Assembly (NCBI RefSeq): GCF_001426085.1
Contig: NZ_LMRR01000004.1
Span: 1-64,000, forward strand
DNA: 64,000 nucleotides
Direction: 5' to 3'
Source of the DNA: Rhodococcus sp. Leaf278
GTDB lineage: Bacteria; Actinomycetota; Actinomycetes; Mycobacteriales; Mycobacteriaceae
Shown here: positions 34,473 to 42,771 of the stretch, in pieces
Layout of the letters: each line of letters starts with the position of its first letter
How positions within the stretch are numbered: the first letter of the stretch is position 1
Position numbers and translations under genes: made by a program
Notes under the pieces: generated by a model
Told to the model about the DNA's origin: nothing
The model's input: the letters and a program-made list of their open reading frames with translations, nothing else
The model's database searches: none

Positions 34473-35635
34473 ATCCCTGAGTACACCTGTCGGTACAGGT
34501 CGACGATCTCCTCGGCGGTGGGCACCACCGGATTGTTGCCCGGGCTGCCCGAGGCGAGAGCCTGTTCGGCCATCAGCGGCAACAGGTTGTCCCACTTCGA
34601 TTTGTCGATACCGAACGTCTCCGGAGTGGGAACCTCGACCTCGCGGCACAGGGTGACGATCGCGTCCTGCAACTTGCCCCCGGCAACCTGATCCGAATCG
34701 CTTTCCGAGGCCGCACCGAGAGCACGCGCGCAATCGGCGTAGCGCGTCTGTGCCCCCGTGATCGAGAAGGCCGTGACGGCGGGCAACAGCATTGCATTGG
34801 ACAGCCCGTGTGCCACATGGAAATGAGCACCGATCGGCCGACTCATGCCGTGCACCAGACAGACGCTTGCGTTGGAGAACGCCATTCCTGCCTGCGTCGA
34901 GGCATGCATCATCGCCTCGCGCGCCTGCCGGTCGGCGCCGTCCCGGTACGCCCGCAGCAGCGACGTTCCGATCGTGCGAATTGCACTGAGCGCCAAGCCG
35001 TCTGAGATGGGGTTGGCCTTCTTGCTGACGTACGCCTCGATGGCATGCGTCAGCGCGTCGACTCCGGTATCGGCCGTCAAACGTGCGGGCATCGACATCG
35101 TCAACTCGAAGTCGATGATCGACGCGATCGGCAGAAAAGAAAGGCCGGGGCACAGCATCTTCTCGTCCGAGGCGACATCGGTGATGATCGTGAACTGGGT
35201 TGCCTCCGAGCCACTTCCGGCTGTGGTGGGAATGGCGATGATAGGCAGGGCCGGGCCGGTCGAGAGTACGGGAGCTTTGAAGTCCCGCATCGTCCCGCCT
35301 TGCACCGCGAGAATGGCCAGCGCCTTGGCCGTGTCCATCGGACTGCCGCCGCCGAACCCGATGATCGAATCGGCCGAATGCTGCTGCACCGCTTCGAGGC
35401 CGGCGATCAGCGAATCCGTCGTCGGATCCGGGACGGTCCCCGAGAACAGTGCGGGCGTCTTCCCGGCCTCGGTCATGATCTGCATCAAACGATCGGCGGA
35501 ACCGTTGCCGGCCATGAACGCATCGGTGACGAGTAGCGGCCGTGATACGCCCAGGTCGGTCAGAACTGTGCCCAGCTCTTCGACAGCACCGCCGCCCAGC
35601 TTGAGGAACCGAGGAAACGAAATATTGGCAACCAT
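34469..35635 (-). CDS. Iron-containing alcohol dehydrogenase
   Basis: A 388-residue group III alcohol dehydrogenase. NAD-binding GGGSPMDTAKALAIL, PTTAGSGSEATQFTIITD, and the metal ligands in TADTGVDALTHAIEAYVS and CLVHGMSRPIGAHFHVAHG (two conserved His) are intact. Such enzymes interconvert alcohols or hydroxy-acids with aldehydes. The gene lies downstream of the semialdehyde dehydrogenase gene in the same direction, separated by an 88-base gap with a perfect hairpin. The pairing suggests oxidation of an omega-hydroxy compound (for example 3-hydroxypropionate or a related C3-C4 diol) to a semialdehyde; this is inference. Confidence 0.9.
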   Translation of the reverse strand: MVANISFPRFLKLGGGAVEELGTVLTDLGVSRPLLVTDAFMAGNGSADRLMQIMTEAGKTPALFSGTVPDPTTDSLIAGLEAVQQHSADSIIGFGGGSPMDTAKALAILAVQGGTMRDFKAPVLSTGPALPIIAIPTTAGSGSEATQFTIITDVASDEKMLCPGLSFLPIASIIDFELTMSMPARLTADTGVDALTHAIEAYVSKKANPISDGLALSAIRTIGTSLLRAYRDGADRQAREAMMHASTQAGMAFSNASVCLVHGMSRPIGAHFHVAHGLSNAMLLPAVTAFSITGAQTRYADCARALGAASESDSDQVAGGKLQDAIVTLCREVEVPTPETFGIDKSKWDNLLPLMAEQALASGSPGNNPVVPTAEEIVDLYRQVYSGI

Positions 35636-35661
35636 GGTGTGCTCCTTTGCGAGGTGACCAT

Positions 35662-35701
35662 GTGCACGGAACTTCGTAGCGGGCTACGAAGTTCCGTGCA
35701 C
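35662..35701. other. Perfect 19-bp-arm hairpin between two operon genes
   Basis: GTGCACGGAACTTCGTAGC, two bases GG, then its exact reverse complement. It lies between the dehydrogenase genes, about 27 bases before the alcohol-dehydrogenase start. No T run follows on either strand, so a role as terminator is doubtful; an mRNA processing, stability or attenuation element is more likely. Confidence 0.8.
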
Positions 35702-35723
35702 CTGGGTTGGCTGTTTTCGGGGC

Positions 35724-37217
35724 TCAGCTGTTTTCAGGGAAGCCGAGGTTGATGCCGCCGTGGCTGGGGTCGAGCCAGCGGCTGGTGACGGCTTTGCCTC
35801 GGGTGAAGAAGTGCACTCCTTCGGTGCCGTGTGCGTGGCTGTCGCCGAAGAGGGAGTTCTTCCAGCCACCGAAGCTGTAGTACGCCATGGGGACCGGGAT
35901 CGGCACGTTGATACCGACCATGCCGACCTCCACCTCGTTCTGGAAGCGGCGGGCAGCCCCACCGTCGTTGGTGAAGATGGCGGTGCCGTTGCCGTACGGG
36001 TTCTCGTTGATCAACTGCAGTGCGTCGTCGTAGGTGTCGACGCGGACGATCGAGAGAACCGGTCCGAAGATCTCGTCGGTGTAGACGCTCATCTCGGGAG
36101 TCACGTGGTCGATGAGCGTGGGGCCGAGCCAGAATCCGTTCTCTCCACCATCAGCCTTCACGCCGCGGCCGTCTACGACGAGGGTGGCTCCCGCGGCTTC
36201 GCCTGCATCGACGTACGAGGCGACCTTGTCGCGGTGGGCCTTGGTGACGAGCGGTCCCATGTCTGCCCCGCGGGTTCCGTCGCCGGTGACCAATGGCGTG
36301 GTGCGTTCGGCGATCTTGGCCACGAGTTCGTCGGCGATGTTCCCGACGGCGACGAGTGCGGAGATGGCCATGCAGCGTTCGCCTGCCGAGCCGAAGCCGG
36401 CGTTGACCATGGCGTCGGCGGCGAGGTCGAGATCGGCATCGGGGAGGACGACGGCGTGGTTCTTGGCACCGCCGAGAGCTTGGACGCGCTTTCCGTTGGC
36501 GGTGCCGGTGGAGTACACGTACTGGGCGATGGGGGTGGAGCCGACGAAGGAGATCGATTTGATCTTCTTGTTCTCGAGCAGCTCGTCGACGGCCACCTTG
36601 TCGCCCTGCAGGACGTTGAACACGCCGTCGGGCAGGCCTGCCTCGGCCCACAGCTTTGCCAGCCAGATGCTCGCGCTCGGGTCTTTCTCGGAGGGCTTGA
36701 GGACGACGGTGTTGCCGGCCGCGATGGCGATGGGGAAGAACCACATGGGGACCATGGCGGGGAAGTTGAAGGGGGAGATGATGCCGACGGGTCCCAGCGG
36801 CTGACGGATCGAGTAGACATCGACGCCGGTCGACGCATTCTCGGTGTATCCACCTTTGAGCAGATGCGCCATGCCGCAGGCGAATTCGACGACTTCCTGG
36901 CCGCGCGAGATTTCACCCAGGGCGTCGGAGAGGACCTTGCCGTGCTCGGCGGTGATGATGGCGGCGAGCTCGTTCTTTTTGGCGTTCAGCAACTCTCGGA
37001 ACGAGAACAGAATGGAGGTTCGCTTGGCCAGTGACGTGTCGCGCCACGCCGGAAATGCGGCGGCGGCGGCGTCGATGACCGCGCGGGCGTCGTCGGTGTC
37101 GGCCAGGGCGAGGGTGCCGGTGACTTCGCCGGTCGCAGGATTGGTGACGGGGGAACTCCGGTCGGACTTGCCGGAGTAGGTCTTGCCATCGATCCAGTGC
37201 GCAATGACGTCGGTCAA
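35724..37217 (-). CDS. mmsA: CoA-acylating methylmalonate-semialdehyde dehydrogenase
   Basis: A 497-residue aldehyde dehydrogenase of the MmsA/IolA type. QPLGPVGIISPFNFPAMVPM is the characteristic N-terminal phrase, ALGGAKNHAVVLPDAD and GSAGERCMAISALVAVG hold the nucleophile Cys (ERCMA), and IPVPMAYYSFGGWKNSLFGD is near the C terminus. The usual active-site Glu of other aldehyde dehydrogenases is replaced in this group, which uses CoA. It converts methylmalonate or malonate semialdehyde to propionyl- or acetyl-CoA in valine, thymine, inositol or beta-alanine breakdown. A LysR gene is divergent from it over 112 bases, and an iron-alcohol dehydrogenase gene follows. Confidence 0.93.
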   Translation of the reverse strand: MTDVIAHWIDGKTYSGKSDRSSPVTNPATGEVTGTLALADTDDARAVIDAAAAAFPAWRDTSLAKRTSILFSFRELLNAKKNELAAIITAEHGKVLSDALGEISRGQEVVEFACGMAHLLKGGYTENASTGVDVYSIRQPLGPVGIISPFNFPAMVPMWFFPIAIAAGNTVVLKPSEKDPSASIWLAKLWAEAGLPDGVFNVLQGDKVAVDELLENKKIKSISFVGSTPIAQYVYSTGTANGKRVQALGGAKNHAVVLPDADLDLAADAMVNAGFGSAGERCMAISALVAVGNIADELVAKIAERTTPLVTGDGTRGADMGPLVTKAHRDKVASYVDAGEAAGATLVVDGRGVKADGGENGFWLGPTLIDHVTPEMSVYTDEIFGPVLSIVRVDTYDDALQLINENPYGNGTAIFTNDGGAARRFQNEVEVGMVGINVPIPVPMAYYSFGGWKNSLFGDSHAHGTEGVHFFTRGKAVTSRWLDPSHGGINLGFPENS

Positions 37218-37296
37218 CGTTCGATCCTTTCCATCGGTGTGTCTCGAGTCTCACTTGTAACGATGCACATGTCAAAGGTTAAAGACGCAGATTGCC

Positions 37297-37310
37297 GTGC
37301 AGAAATGCAC
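37297..37310. promoter_or_regulatory. Candidate LysR-type operator
   Basis: GTGCA-GAAA-TGCAC, a perfect 5-bp inverted repeat, lies 20 bases before the LysR start in the divergent gap with mmsA. Palindromes of this form and place are common recognition sites for LysR regulators. Nothing else in the 112-base gap stands out. Confidence 0.45.
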
Positions 37311-37329
37311 AGCGCGATAGGCTCGGTGG

Positions 37330-38226
37330 GTGTTCAACCCGGATCACCTCCGCTACTTCCTCGAAGTGTCGCGAACAGGACGCCTGACCGACGCGTCCCG
37401 GACTCTCGGCGTGGACCACACCACCGTCGGCCGGCGCATCACGGCACTCGAAAAGTCGGCCGGACAGCGCCTGTTCGACAGAACCCCGTCGGGATGGCGA
37501 TTGACCGAGGCGGGGCGGCGGCTCGTCGGCTACGCCGAAACCGTGGAGTCGACGCTCATCGCGGCGTTCGAGGATCAGACGTCCGACACCGGATCCCTGC
37601 GCGGCACCGTCCGTATCGCGGCTCCGGACGGCTTCGGAGCCTTCGTCCTGACACCGAAACTCGGGGTACTGCGGGACAAGCACCCTGATCTCGATATCGA
37701 ACTGGTCACCGCGACAGAGCACAACTCCTTGGCTACGAGAGAATTCGATATCGCCATCACACTGGAGCGGCCGTCGCCGAGATTCGTCGTCACCCGCAGA
37801 CTGGCGACGTACTCGCTCGAGCTCTATGCCACCGAGGAGTATCTCGCCGCGATGTCGCCGATCCATACCGTCGACGACCTCCGAGGCCACACGTTGATTT
37901 CGTACGTCGACGCTCTGCTCGATGTCGCGCCGCTGCGAATCCTGGATTCGATTCTGCCCGAGGGCCGCGCGCAGATTCAGACCAACAACATCACCGGGCA
38001 GTGGATCGCGGCGAGATCGGGTGTGGGAATCGCGCCGTTGCCCAGTTACATCGGTGCGCCGGACGCTGCACTCACGCCGGTGCTGCCCGGCGTCGTCTCG
38101 GTCGAGCGGACGTACTGGACGGTGGTGCCGCGAGAGCTGACCGGTCTCGCACGGGTGAAGGCCGTCGACGACTTTCTGCGCTCGGTCGTGACCGACGAGA
38201 AGCATTTGCTTCCTGTGTCACAGTAA
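37330..38226 (+). CDS. LysR-family transcriptional regulator
   Basis: A 298-residue regulator starting with GTG. The N-terminal winged helix-turn-helix (about 5-62) reads HLRYFLEVSRTGRLTDASRT, LGVDHTTVGRRITALEKSAG, with the usual RLFDRTPSGWRLTEAG after it. The C-terminal substrate-binding domain (from about 90) begins GTVRIAAPDGFGAFVL. It diverges from mmsA and the alcohol dehydrogenase gene, so it probably controls them in response to a pathway metabolite. Confidence 0.9.
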   Translation: MFNPDHLRYFLEVSRTGRLTDASRTLGVDHTTVGRRITALEKSAGQRLFDRTPSGWRLTEAGRRLVGYAETVESTLIAAFEDQTSDTGSLRGTVRIAAPDGFGAFVLTPKLGVLRDKHPDLDIELVTATEHNSLATREFDIAITLERPSPRFVVTRRLATYSLELYATEEYLAAMSPIHTVDDLRGHTLISYVDALLDVAPLRILDSILPEGRAQIQTNNITGQWIAARSGVGIAPLPSYIGAPDAALTPVLPGVVSVERTYWTVVPRELTGLARVKAVDDFLRSVVTDEKHLLPVSQ

Positions 38227-38417
38227 CTACAGGAGAACTGCACAGCGCGAGATCGCCGGTGGCCGTTGAATTTTGGAGGTTCGGATGAGACGGGTGTCTC
38301 GTGACGACCGACACACGTGACGGCCGCCTCAAACGCGTAGGAATCGGCCTACTGGCGGGTAACAATCGGGTACAGCCAAGTCCGCACAGCGGATCCACTC
38401 GAGATTCTGGGGGAATC

Positions 38418-38543
38418 ATGACAATGTTCGTAATGGCAGCCGTCGGCTTCGTAGGAATGGCAATCGCACTTCTCAACGACGGAAGCGACATCGACTTCGG
38501 CAACCGTCAGCTCGCGAGCGCATACCGCCAGCGCTGGGCCTGA
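38418..38543 (+). CDS. Small hydrophobic protein, unknown
   Basis: A 41-residue frame from ATG 38418 with GGGGGAA upstream: a hydrophobic segment (MFVMAAVGFVGMAIALL) followed by a polar tail (DFGNRQLASAYRQRWA). It would be a single-pass membrane peptide. The rest of the 363-base gap 38227-38589 shows no other gene or RNA that I can recognise. Support is limited to RBS and composition. Confidence 0.4.
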   Translation: MTMFVMAAVGFVGMAIALLNDGSDIDFGNRQLASAYRQRWA

Positions 38544-38589
38544 CCCACCGGGTTTCTGCGCCGGATGCGCAGTTGGCAAGATTCGTGGG

Positions 38590-39558
38590 ATGTGGACACA
38601 CCCCCGAGCGATCGGCTTACTAGTCGGCTACGGCCTCGATCGCGTGTTCGCAGACCCGAAGCGCTGGCATCCGGTCGCGGGGTTCGGCACGACGGCACTG
38701 CACGTCGAACGAGCCCTCTACCGTGACAACAGAGCCGCAGGAGTCGTTCATGCCGTGCTGCTGGTCGGCTCCATGACCGCTTTCGGTGTCGGCTCGAGCC
38801 GTTCGGCCGCTCGCCTGGGTGGACCCGCCGAGACCGTTCTGGTCGCGGCCGCCACCTGGGCAGCGCTGGGCGGAACGTCTCTGTCCCGGGTAGGTGGGCA
38901 CATGGCAGACCTACTCGACAGCGAGGATCTGGTGGGCGGCCGTGAGTTGCTCCCGTCACTGTGTGGTCGCGATCCGGAATTCCTCGACTCCGATGGGCTG
39001 GCACGAGCCGCCCTCGAATCCATCGCAGAGAACACGTCCGACGCCGCGGTGGGTGTTCTCGTGTGGGGCGCGTTGGCGGGGGTGCCCGGAATTCTGGCCT
39101 ATCGCGCGAGCAACACGCTGGACGCAATGGTCGGCTACCGGTCCGAGAAGTACCTTCGCTTCGGTTGGGCCTCGGCACGAATCGACGACGTCCTGAATCT
39201 GGTGCCCGCCCGGGTCACTGGACTGGCGACGATACTGGCAGCACCGCTGGTGCACGGATCGCCCGTCGAGGCGGCAAAGATGTGGCGTCGTGACGCGTCC
39301 AAGCACCCCAGCCCCAATGCAGGCGTCGCCGAGGCCTCGGCCGCCGGCGCGCTGGGGCTGCAGCTCGGAGGTAGAACGCAGTATCGACACGGCATCGAGA
39401 ATCGGCCGACCCTGGGGGACGGGGCCTCACCGACCGCTCGCGACCTTCGACGAGCGGTCACCCTGTCGACTCGCGTGCAAGAACTGTCGGTGATCGCGTC
39501 AGCGGTTCTTGCCGTAGCGATCGGCCAGGCGAGGATCCGACGGCACCGTCGGACGTGA
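38590..39558 (+). CDS. cobD: Adenosylcobinamide-phosphate synthase CobD/CbiB
   Basis: A 322-residue membrane protein of cobalamin synthesis that links aminopropanol (phosphate) to adenosylcobyric acid. Family marks: GYGLDRVFADPKRWHPVAGF near the start, SIAENTSDAAVGVLVWGALA, YRASNTLDAMVGYRSEKYLR FGW region and SKHPSPNAGVAEASAAGALG with the ENRPTLGDG box. Several membrane segments are visible. ATG 38590 follows a short promoter gap. The last 60 bases overlap antisense with the SURF1 gene. Its neighbours match the cobD locus of mycobacteria. No cobalamin riboswitch is seen upstream. Confidence 0.92.
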   Translation: MWTHPRAIGLLVGYGLDRVFADPKRWHPVAGFGTTALHVERALYRDNRAAGVVHAVLLVGSMTAFGVGSSRSAARLGGPAETVLVAAATWAALGGTSLSRVGGHMADLLDSEDLVGGRELLPSLCGRDPEFLDSDGLARAALESIAENTSDAAVGVLVWGALAGVPGILAYRASNTLDAMVGYRSEKYLRFGWASARIDDVLNLVPARVTGLATILAAPLVHGSPVEAAKMWRRDASKHPSPNAGVAEASAAGALGLQLGGRTQYRHGIENRPTLGDGASPTARDLRRAVTLSTRVQELSVIASAVLAVAIGQARIRRHRRT

Positions 39559-40434
39559 TGCAGAGCGCGCCCTGGCGCGTTTCTCGCGTCGGGTGGGAAG
39601 TGTGAACTCCTCTTCCTCTACCGAACCGGGCCGGTCGTCTGGTCCGTCGCGGTCGTCGGGCACAGGACCGGGCTCGCCGGACATCGCGTCGGCCATCTCG
39701 GCACGAGACATCCGACGCTCCCTGATCTCGGCGCGAACGAAGTACGCCAGACCCAGCGGTGCCATGATCCCGAATGCAAGCCACTGCAGACCGTAGGAGA
39801 GGTAGGGACCCGCATCGGTCTGCGGCAATTCGATCAGGCCGAGTCCGCCCGGCTGGTCGTCGTCGAGCTGCAGGTACCCGTCGATTGCATCGACTCCGAC
39901 CGCTGCGCCGATCTGCTCCGGGTTGATGTTGTAGACCTGCAGGTGACCGTCCTCTTCGATCGGTTCCCGCGACGTGCCCTCGGCTTGGCGCACCCGCGCG
40001 TCGAGCGTCACCTGTCCCGTGGGTGCGGGCTCGAAGTCGGGCGGTCTGGTGCCCTCCACAGGCAGTACGTAGCCGCGGTTGACCAATACGGTGGGCCCAC
40101 CGTCGAGCACGAACGGGGTGATGACCTCGTACGCAGGCTGTTCACGAATGCTGCGCAGTCGCACCAACGCCTCGGAGTCGGGCAGGTAGGAGCCGGTTGC
40201 AGTCACTCGACGCCATTCGTCGTCGGCCGGGAAGCCGTTGGCGGTGAGGATGTCCGAGATCGGTACGGGATCTGCACCGACCGACCGGGTGATCAGGTCG
40301 TTGCGTGCAGAGGTCGAGGTGTTCTTGCCCAGCTGCCACGGAGCGAGCACGCTGAAGCACAGAAACGCGAAGGCCAGCGCGACGGCGGCCAGCACCAACC
40401 ACTTCGGACGCAGCAAGAACCCTAACTTCTCCAC
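39499..40434 (-). CDS. SURF1-family cytochrome oxidase assembly protein
   Basis: A 311-residue membrane protein. The first TM (PKWLVLAAVALAFAFLCFSV) is followed by the SURF1 signature LAPWQLGKN, a periplasmic domain with VNRGYVLPVEGTRPP, and a second TM near residue 210-235 (LSYGLQWLAFGIMAPLGLAY, where YGLQWxxF is characteristic). The C-terminal 75 residues are charged and acidic then basic, and extend past the family core. SURF1 proteins help insert haem a into cytochrome oxidase. It is in one direction with the phosphatase and HAD genes (18 bases between ptpA and this gene). Confidence 0.9.
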   Translation of the reverse strand: MEKLGFLLRPKWLVLAAVALAFAFLCFSVLAPWQLGKNTSTSARNDLITRSVGADPVPISDILTANGFPADDEWRRVTATGSYLPDSEALVRLRSIREQPAYEVITPFVLDGGPTVLVNRGYVLPVEGTRPPDFEPAPTGQVTLDARVRQAEGTSREPIEEDGHLQVYNINPEQIGAAVGVDAIDGYLQLDDDQPGGLGLIELPQTDAGPYLSYGLQWLAFGIMAPLGLAYFVRAEIRERRMSRAEMADAMSGEPGPVPDDRDGPDDRPGSVEEEEFTLPTRREKRARARSASRPTVPSDPRLADRYGKNR

Positions 40435-40452
40435 CCCACCACGGTAGCCGGG

Positions 40453-40926
40453 TCAGCCGGAGAGCTGAGACCGTGCCCAGTTCAGCAGCCCCGGGATCGC
40501 ACTTTCGATCTGCTCGCGCACCTCGGTGAACGCCGAGTCCGACGAGTAGTACGGGTCGGCGACCGACGAGTCGTCGGCATCGGGATCGAACGATCGCAAC
40601 AGCGCCACTCGATCGGCGGGCGCACCGAGTTGCAACAGCGCCTTCGCATGGCCCGTGTCGAGCGCGACGATCAGATCGGCTGCCAGATGGTCCGGTCCGA
40701 CCTGCGCGGCCTCGTGCTCACCGTCGTAGCCGTGGGCAACGAGCTCGGCGACAGTTCGGGGATCGGCACCGTCGCCCACGTGCCAGCCGCCGGTGCCTGC
40801 ACTCGACACCCGCACGGCATCGGCCAGGCCGGCGTCGCGCAGATGCGCCGCAAAGACCTTCTCGGCCATCGGCGATCGGCAGATGTTGCCGGTGCACACG
40901 AATGTCACATGCAGTGGCTCGTTCAC
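40453..40926 (-). CDS. ptpA: Low-molecular-weight protein tyrosine phosphatase (PtpA type)
   Basis: A 157-residue phosphatase from GTG 40926, overlapping the stop of the HAD gene by four bases (GTGA). The phosphate loop is CTGNICRSP (C-x5-R-S) at residues 11-18 and the general acid is in DPYYSSD. In mycobacteria PtpA is secreted into host cells; here a general cytosolic role in protein or metabolite dephosphorylation is as likely. Gene order HAD-PtpA-SURF1 matches the mycobacterial locus. Confidence 0.93.
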   Translation of the reverse strand: MNEPLHVTFVCTGNICRSPMAEKVFAAHLRDAGLADAVRVSSAGTGGWHVGDGADPRTVAELVAHGYDGEHEAAQVGPDHLAADLIVALDTGHAKALLQLGAPADRVALLRSFDPDADDSSVADPYYSSDSAFTEVREQIESAIPGLLNWARSQLSG

Positions 40927-41615
40927 CGGGCTGCCACCGTGTTCTGCTCGAGCACCGCAGTCAACTCGTCCATGTTCGATGCAGTGAACGCGGCGTCGTC
41001 GCTCTCGCCGTCGATGCCGTAGCCCCACTCCACGTAGACGGTGGGAATGCCGAATCGAGCCGCACCGTGCACGTCGTGGTCACGATCACCGATCATGATC
41101 ACCCCGGCGGTGCCGCCGTTCGTGTGTTCGACCGGGTCGATGCCGAGATTGGACAACGAGTGCGCGATGACATCGGACTTCGCTCGCCGGGTGCCGTCGT
41201 TGCTGGCACCGCCGATGAACTCGAAGTATCGAGACAGACCGAAGTGGTCGAGAATTCGTACGGCGAAGCGCTCCGACTTGGACGTCGCCACTCCGAGGCG
41301 CACGCCGCGTTCCTGCAACCGCGTCAATACCGGTTCGATGCCCTCGAACGCGGTGTTCTCGGCCCAGCCCCGCTCGTCGTACCGCTCGAAATACGCCGCC
41401 AACGCTCGTTGCGCCGCGTCCTCGTCCAGTCCGAGCCCGCGCAAGGTGTCGATCAGGGGCGGCCCGACGACCAGCGACAGCTGCTCATCGGTCGGCTCGG
41501 GCGCGTCCACCGAGGCCAGTGCGTGGCGAAAACCGGCATGAATTCCCGGTGCGGAATCGGTCAGAGTTCCATCGAGATCGAACAGAACAACGGACGCGGG
41601 GGTAACGGCAGGCAT
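40923..41615 (-). CDS. HAD-family hydrolase, PtkA-like
   Basis: A 230-residue haloacid-dehalogenase-fold protein. Motif I VLFDLDGTLTDSAPG contains the two Asp residues, motif II is VATSKSERFA, motif III Lys is in RRAKSDVI and motif IV IMIGDRDHDVHGAARFGIP. By position it is the homologue of Rv2232 (PtkA), which in M. tuberculosis is described as a tyrosine kinase of this fold and a partner of PtpA; the visible motifs are those of a phosphoglycolate-phosphatase-like hydrolase. It is the first gene of the run to SURF1 and lies 33 bases from the divergent cobC-like gene. Confidence 0.88.
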   Translation of the reverse strand: MPAVTPASVVLFDLDGTLTDSAPGIHAGFRHALASVDAPEPTDEQLSLVVGPPLIDTLRGLGLDEDAAQRALAAYFERYDERGWAENTAFEGIEPVLTRLQERGVRLGVATSKSERFAVRILDHFGLSRYFEFIGGASNDGTRRAKSDVIAHSLSNLGIDPVEHTNGGTAGVIMIGDRDHDVHGAARFGIPTVYVEWGYGIDGESDDAAFTASNMDELTAVLEQNTVAAR

Positions 41616-41647
41616 GTTCGAAGCCTATCGGTGCGGACTGTTCGGGT

Positions 41648-42757
41648 ATGTCTGCGGCTACGCTCGTCGCGATGTCCGATACAGCTGCCGAACCCGACGC
41701 GCTTCTCCGTCACAAGCCGGATGAGCTCCTTCGTCACAGGCCGGATGAGCTCCTTCGTCACCACGGCGACGTCGAGGTCGAGTCCGGTTTCGTCGATTTC
41801 GCCGTCAACGTGCGCGGCGACGGCCCGCCGCCCTGGCTACGGGATCGGCTTGCCACCGCACTGAGTTCACTGGGTTCGTACCCGAGCGCTGCAGCCGAGT
41901 ACGCCGCACGAGAGCAGGTGGCCGCACACCACGGGCGCTCCCCGGACGAGGTGCTGCTGCTCAGCGGCGGGGCCGAGGGCTTCTCGATGCTGCCGCGCTT
42001 GGAGCCCTCCCTCGCGGCAACGATTCATCCGTCCTTCACCGAGCCCGATTGGGTGCTGGAACAGGCGGGTGTACCGGTGCATCGGGTAATCCTTCCGCCG
42101 CCCTTCGCACTCGACCCGACGCTCGTGCCCGAGGCCGCCGACATGGTGATCATCGGCAACCCCACCAACCCGACGTCGGTTCTGCACCCGTGCGAGGCGG
42201 TGCTGAGCCTGCGTCGGCCCGGCCGAACGGTGGTGGTCGACGAGGCCTTCGCCGACGCGGTGCTCGGGGCCGGAGAATCGGTCGCGTCGCAGAGCCTGGA
42301 TGACGTAGTGGTCCTGCGCAGCCTGACGAAGACATGGGCGTTGGCGGGGCTGCGGTGCGGATACGCGGTGGGGCACACCGACGTTCTTGCCAGGATGCAG
42401 CACGGCCGCGCGCACTGGCCGCTGGGGAGCCTGCAGATCGAAGCGATCCGTGCCTGCACCGAACCGTTTGCCATCGATCAGGCACGTGCCGAGTCCGAGC
42501 GCATCGATCGTGAACGAACAGAGATGATCGGACGACTCGATGCCCTCGGTCTCGAGATCGCCGGTCCGGCCCGTGCACCGTTTCTGCTGGTGCGTGTCGA
42601 CGGTGCCGATTCGGTACGAGAATGCCTGCGCGCGAGGGGTATCGCGGTGCGTCGCGGCGACACGTTCCCGGGACTCGACCGTCACTACCTGCGTGTGGCG
42701 GTCCGCGACTCAGTGCAGGTCGACATACTGGTGGATGCGTTGAACACCGTTCTGTGA
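41648..42757 (+). CDS. PLP-dependent aminotransferase-like protein (CobC/Rv2231c type)
   Basis: A 369-residue class I/II aminotransferase fold protein (a start at M9, position 41672, is possible). The PLP-binding Lys is in RSLTKTWALAGLRCGYAVG, with GNPTNPTSVL and VVVDEAFADAVLG before it. Its homologue in M. tuberculosis is annotated cobC; the fold is that of histidinol-phosphate aminotransferase/threonine-phosphate decarboxylase, so it may supply aminopropanol phosphate for the CobD step, though this is not shown. An unusual N-terminal extension holds three in-frame copies of LLRHxPDE. It is followed 14 bases later by the NIF3 gene. Confidence 0.88.
   Translation: MSAATLVAMSDTAAEPDALLRHKPDELLRHRPDELLRHHGDVEVESGFVDFAVNVRGDGPPPWLRDRLATALSSLGSYPSAAAEYAAREQVAAHHGRSPDEVLLLSGGAEGFSMLPRLEPSLAATIHPSFTEPDWVLEQAGVPVHRVILPPPFALDPTLVPEAADMVIIGNPTNPTSVLHPCEAVLSLRRPGRTVVVDEAFADAVLGAGESVASQSLDDVVVLRSLTKTWALAGLRCGYAVGHTDVLARMQHGRAHWPLGSLQIEAIRACTEPFAIDQARAESERIDRERTEMIGRLDALGLEIAGPARAPFLLVRVDGADSVRECLRARGIAVRRGDTFPGLDRHYLRVAVRDSVQVDILVDALNTVL
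41699..41770 (+). repeat. Three in-frame 24-bp tandem repeats in the cobC-like gene
   Basis: Units at 41699-41722, 41723-41746 and 41747-41770 encode ALLRHKPD, ELLRHRPD and ELLRHHGD. The second and third DNA units share their first 15 bases exactly, which points to recent duplication in the N-terminal extension. Confidence 0.88.
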
Positions 42758-42771
42758 GGAGAGCAACGAAC

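Noticed and set aside
37307-38250. Direct repeat GCACAGCGCGA before and after the LysR gene
   Set aside because: Eleven matching bases in GC-rich DNA can arise by chance, and there is no sign of insertion of the regulator gene.
38227-38589. Cobalamin riboswitch upstream of cobD
   Set aside because: No B12-box-like sequence or suitable stem structure was seen in the 363-base gap.
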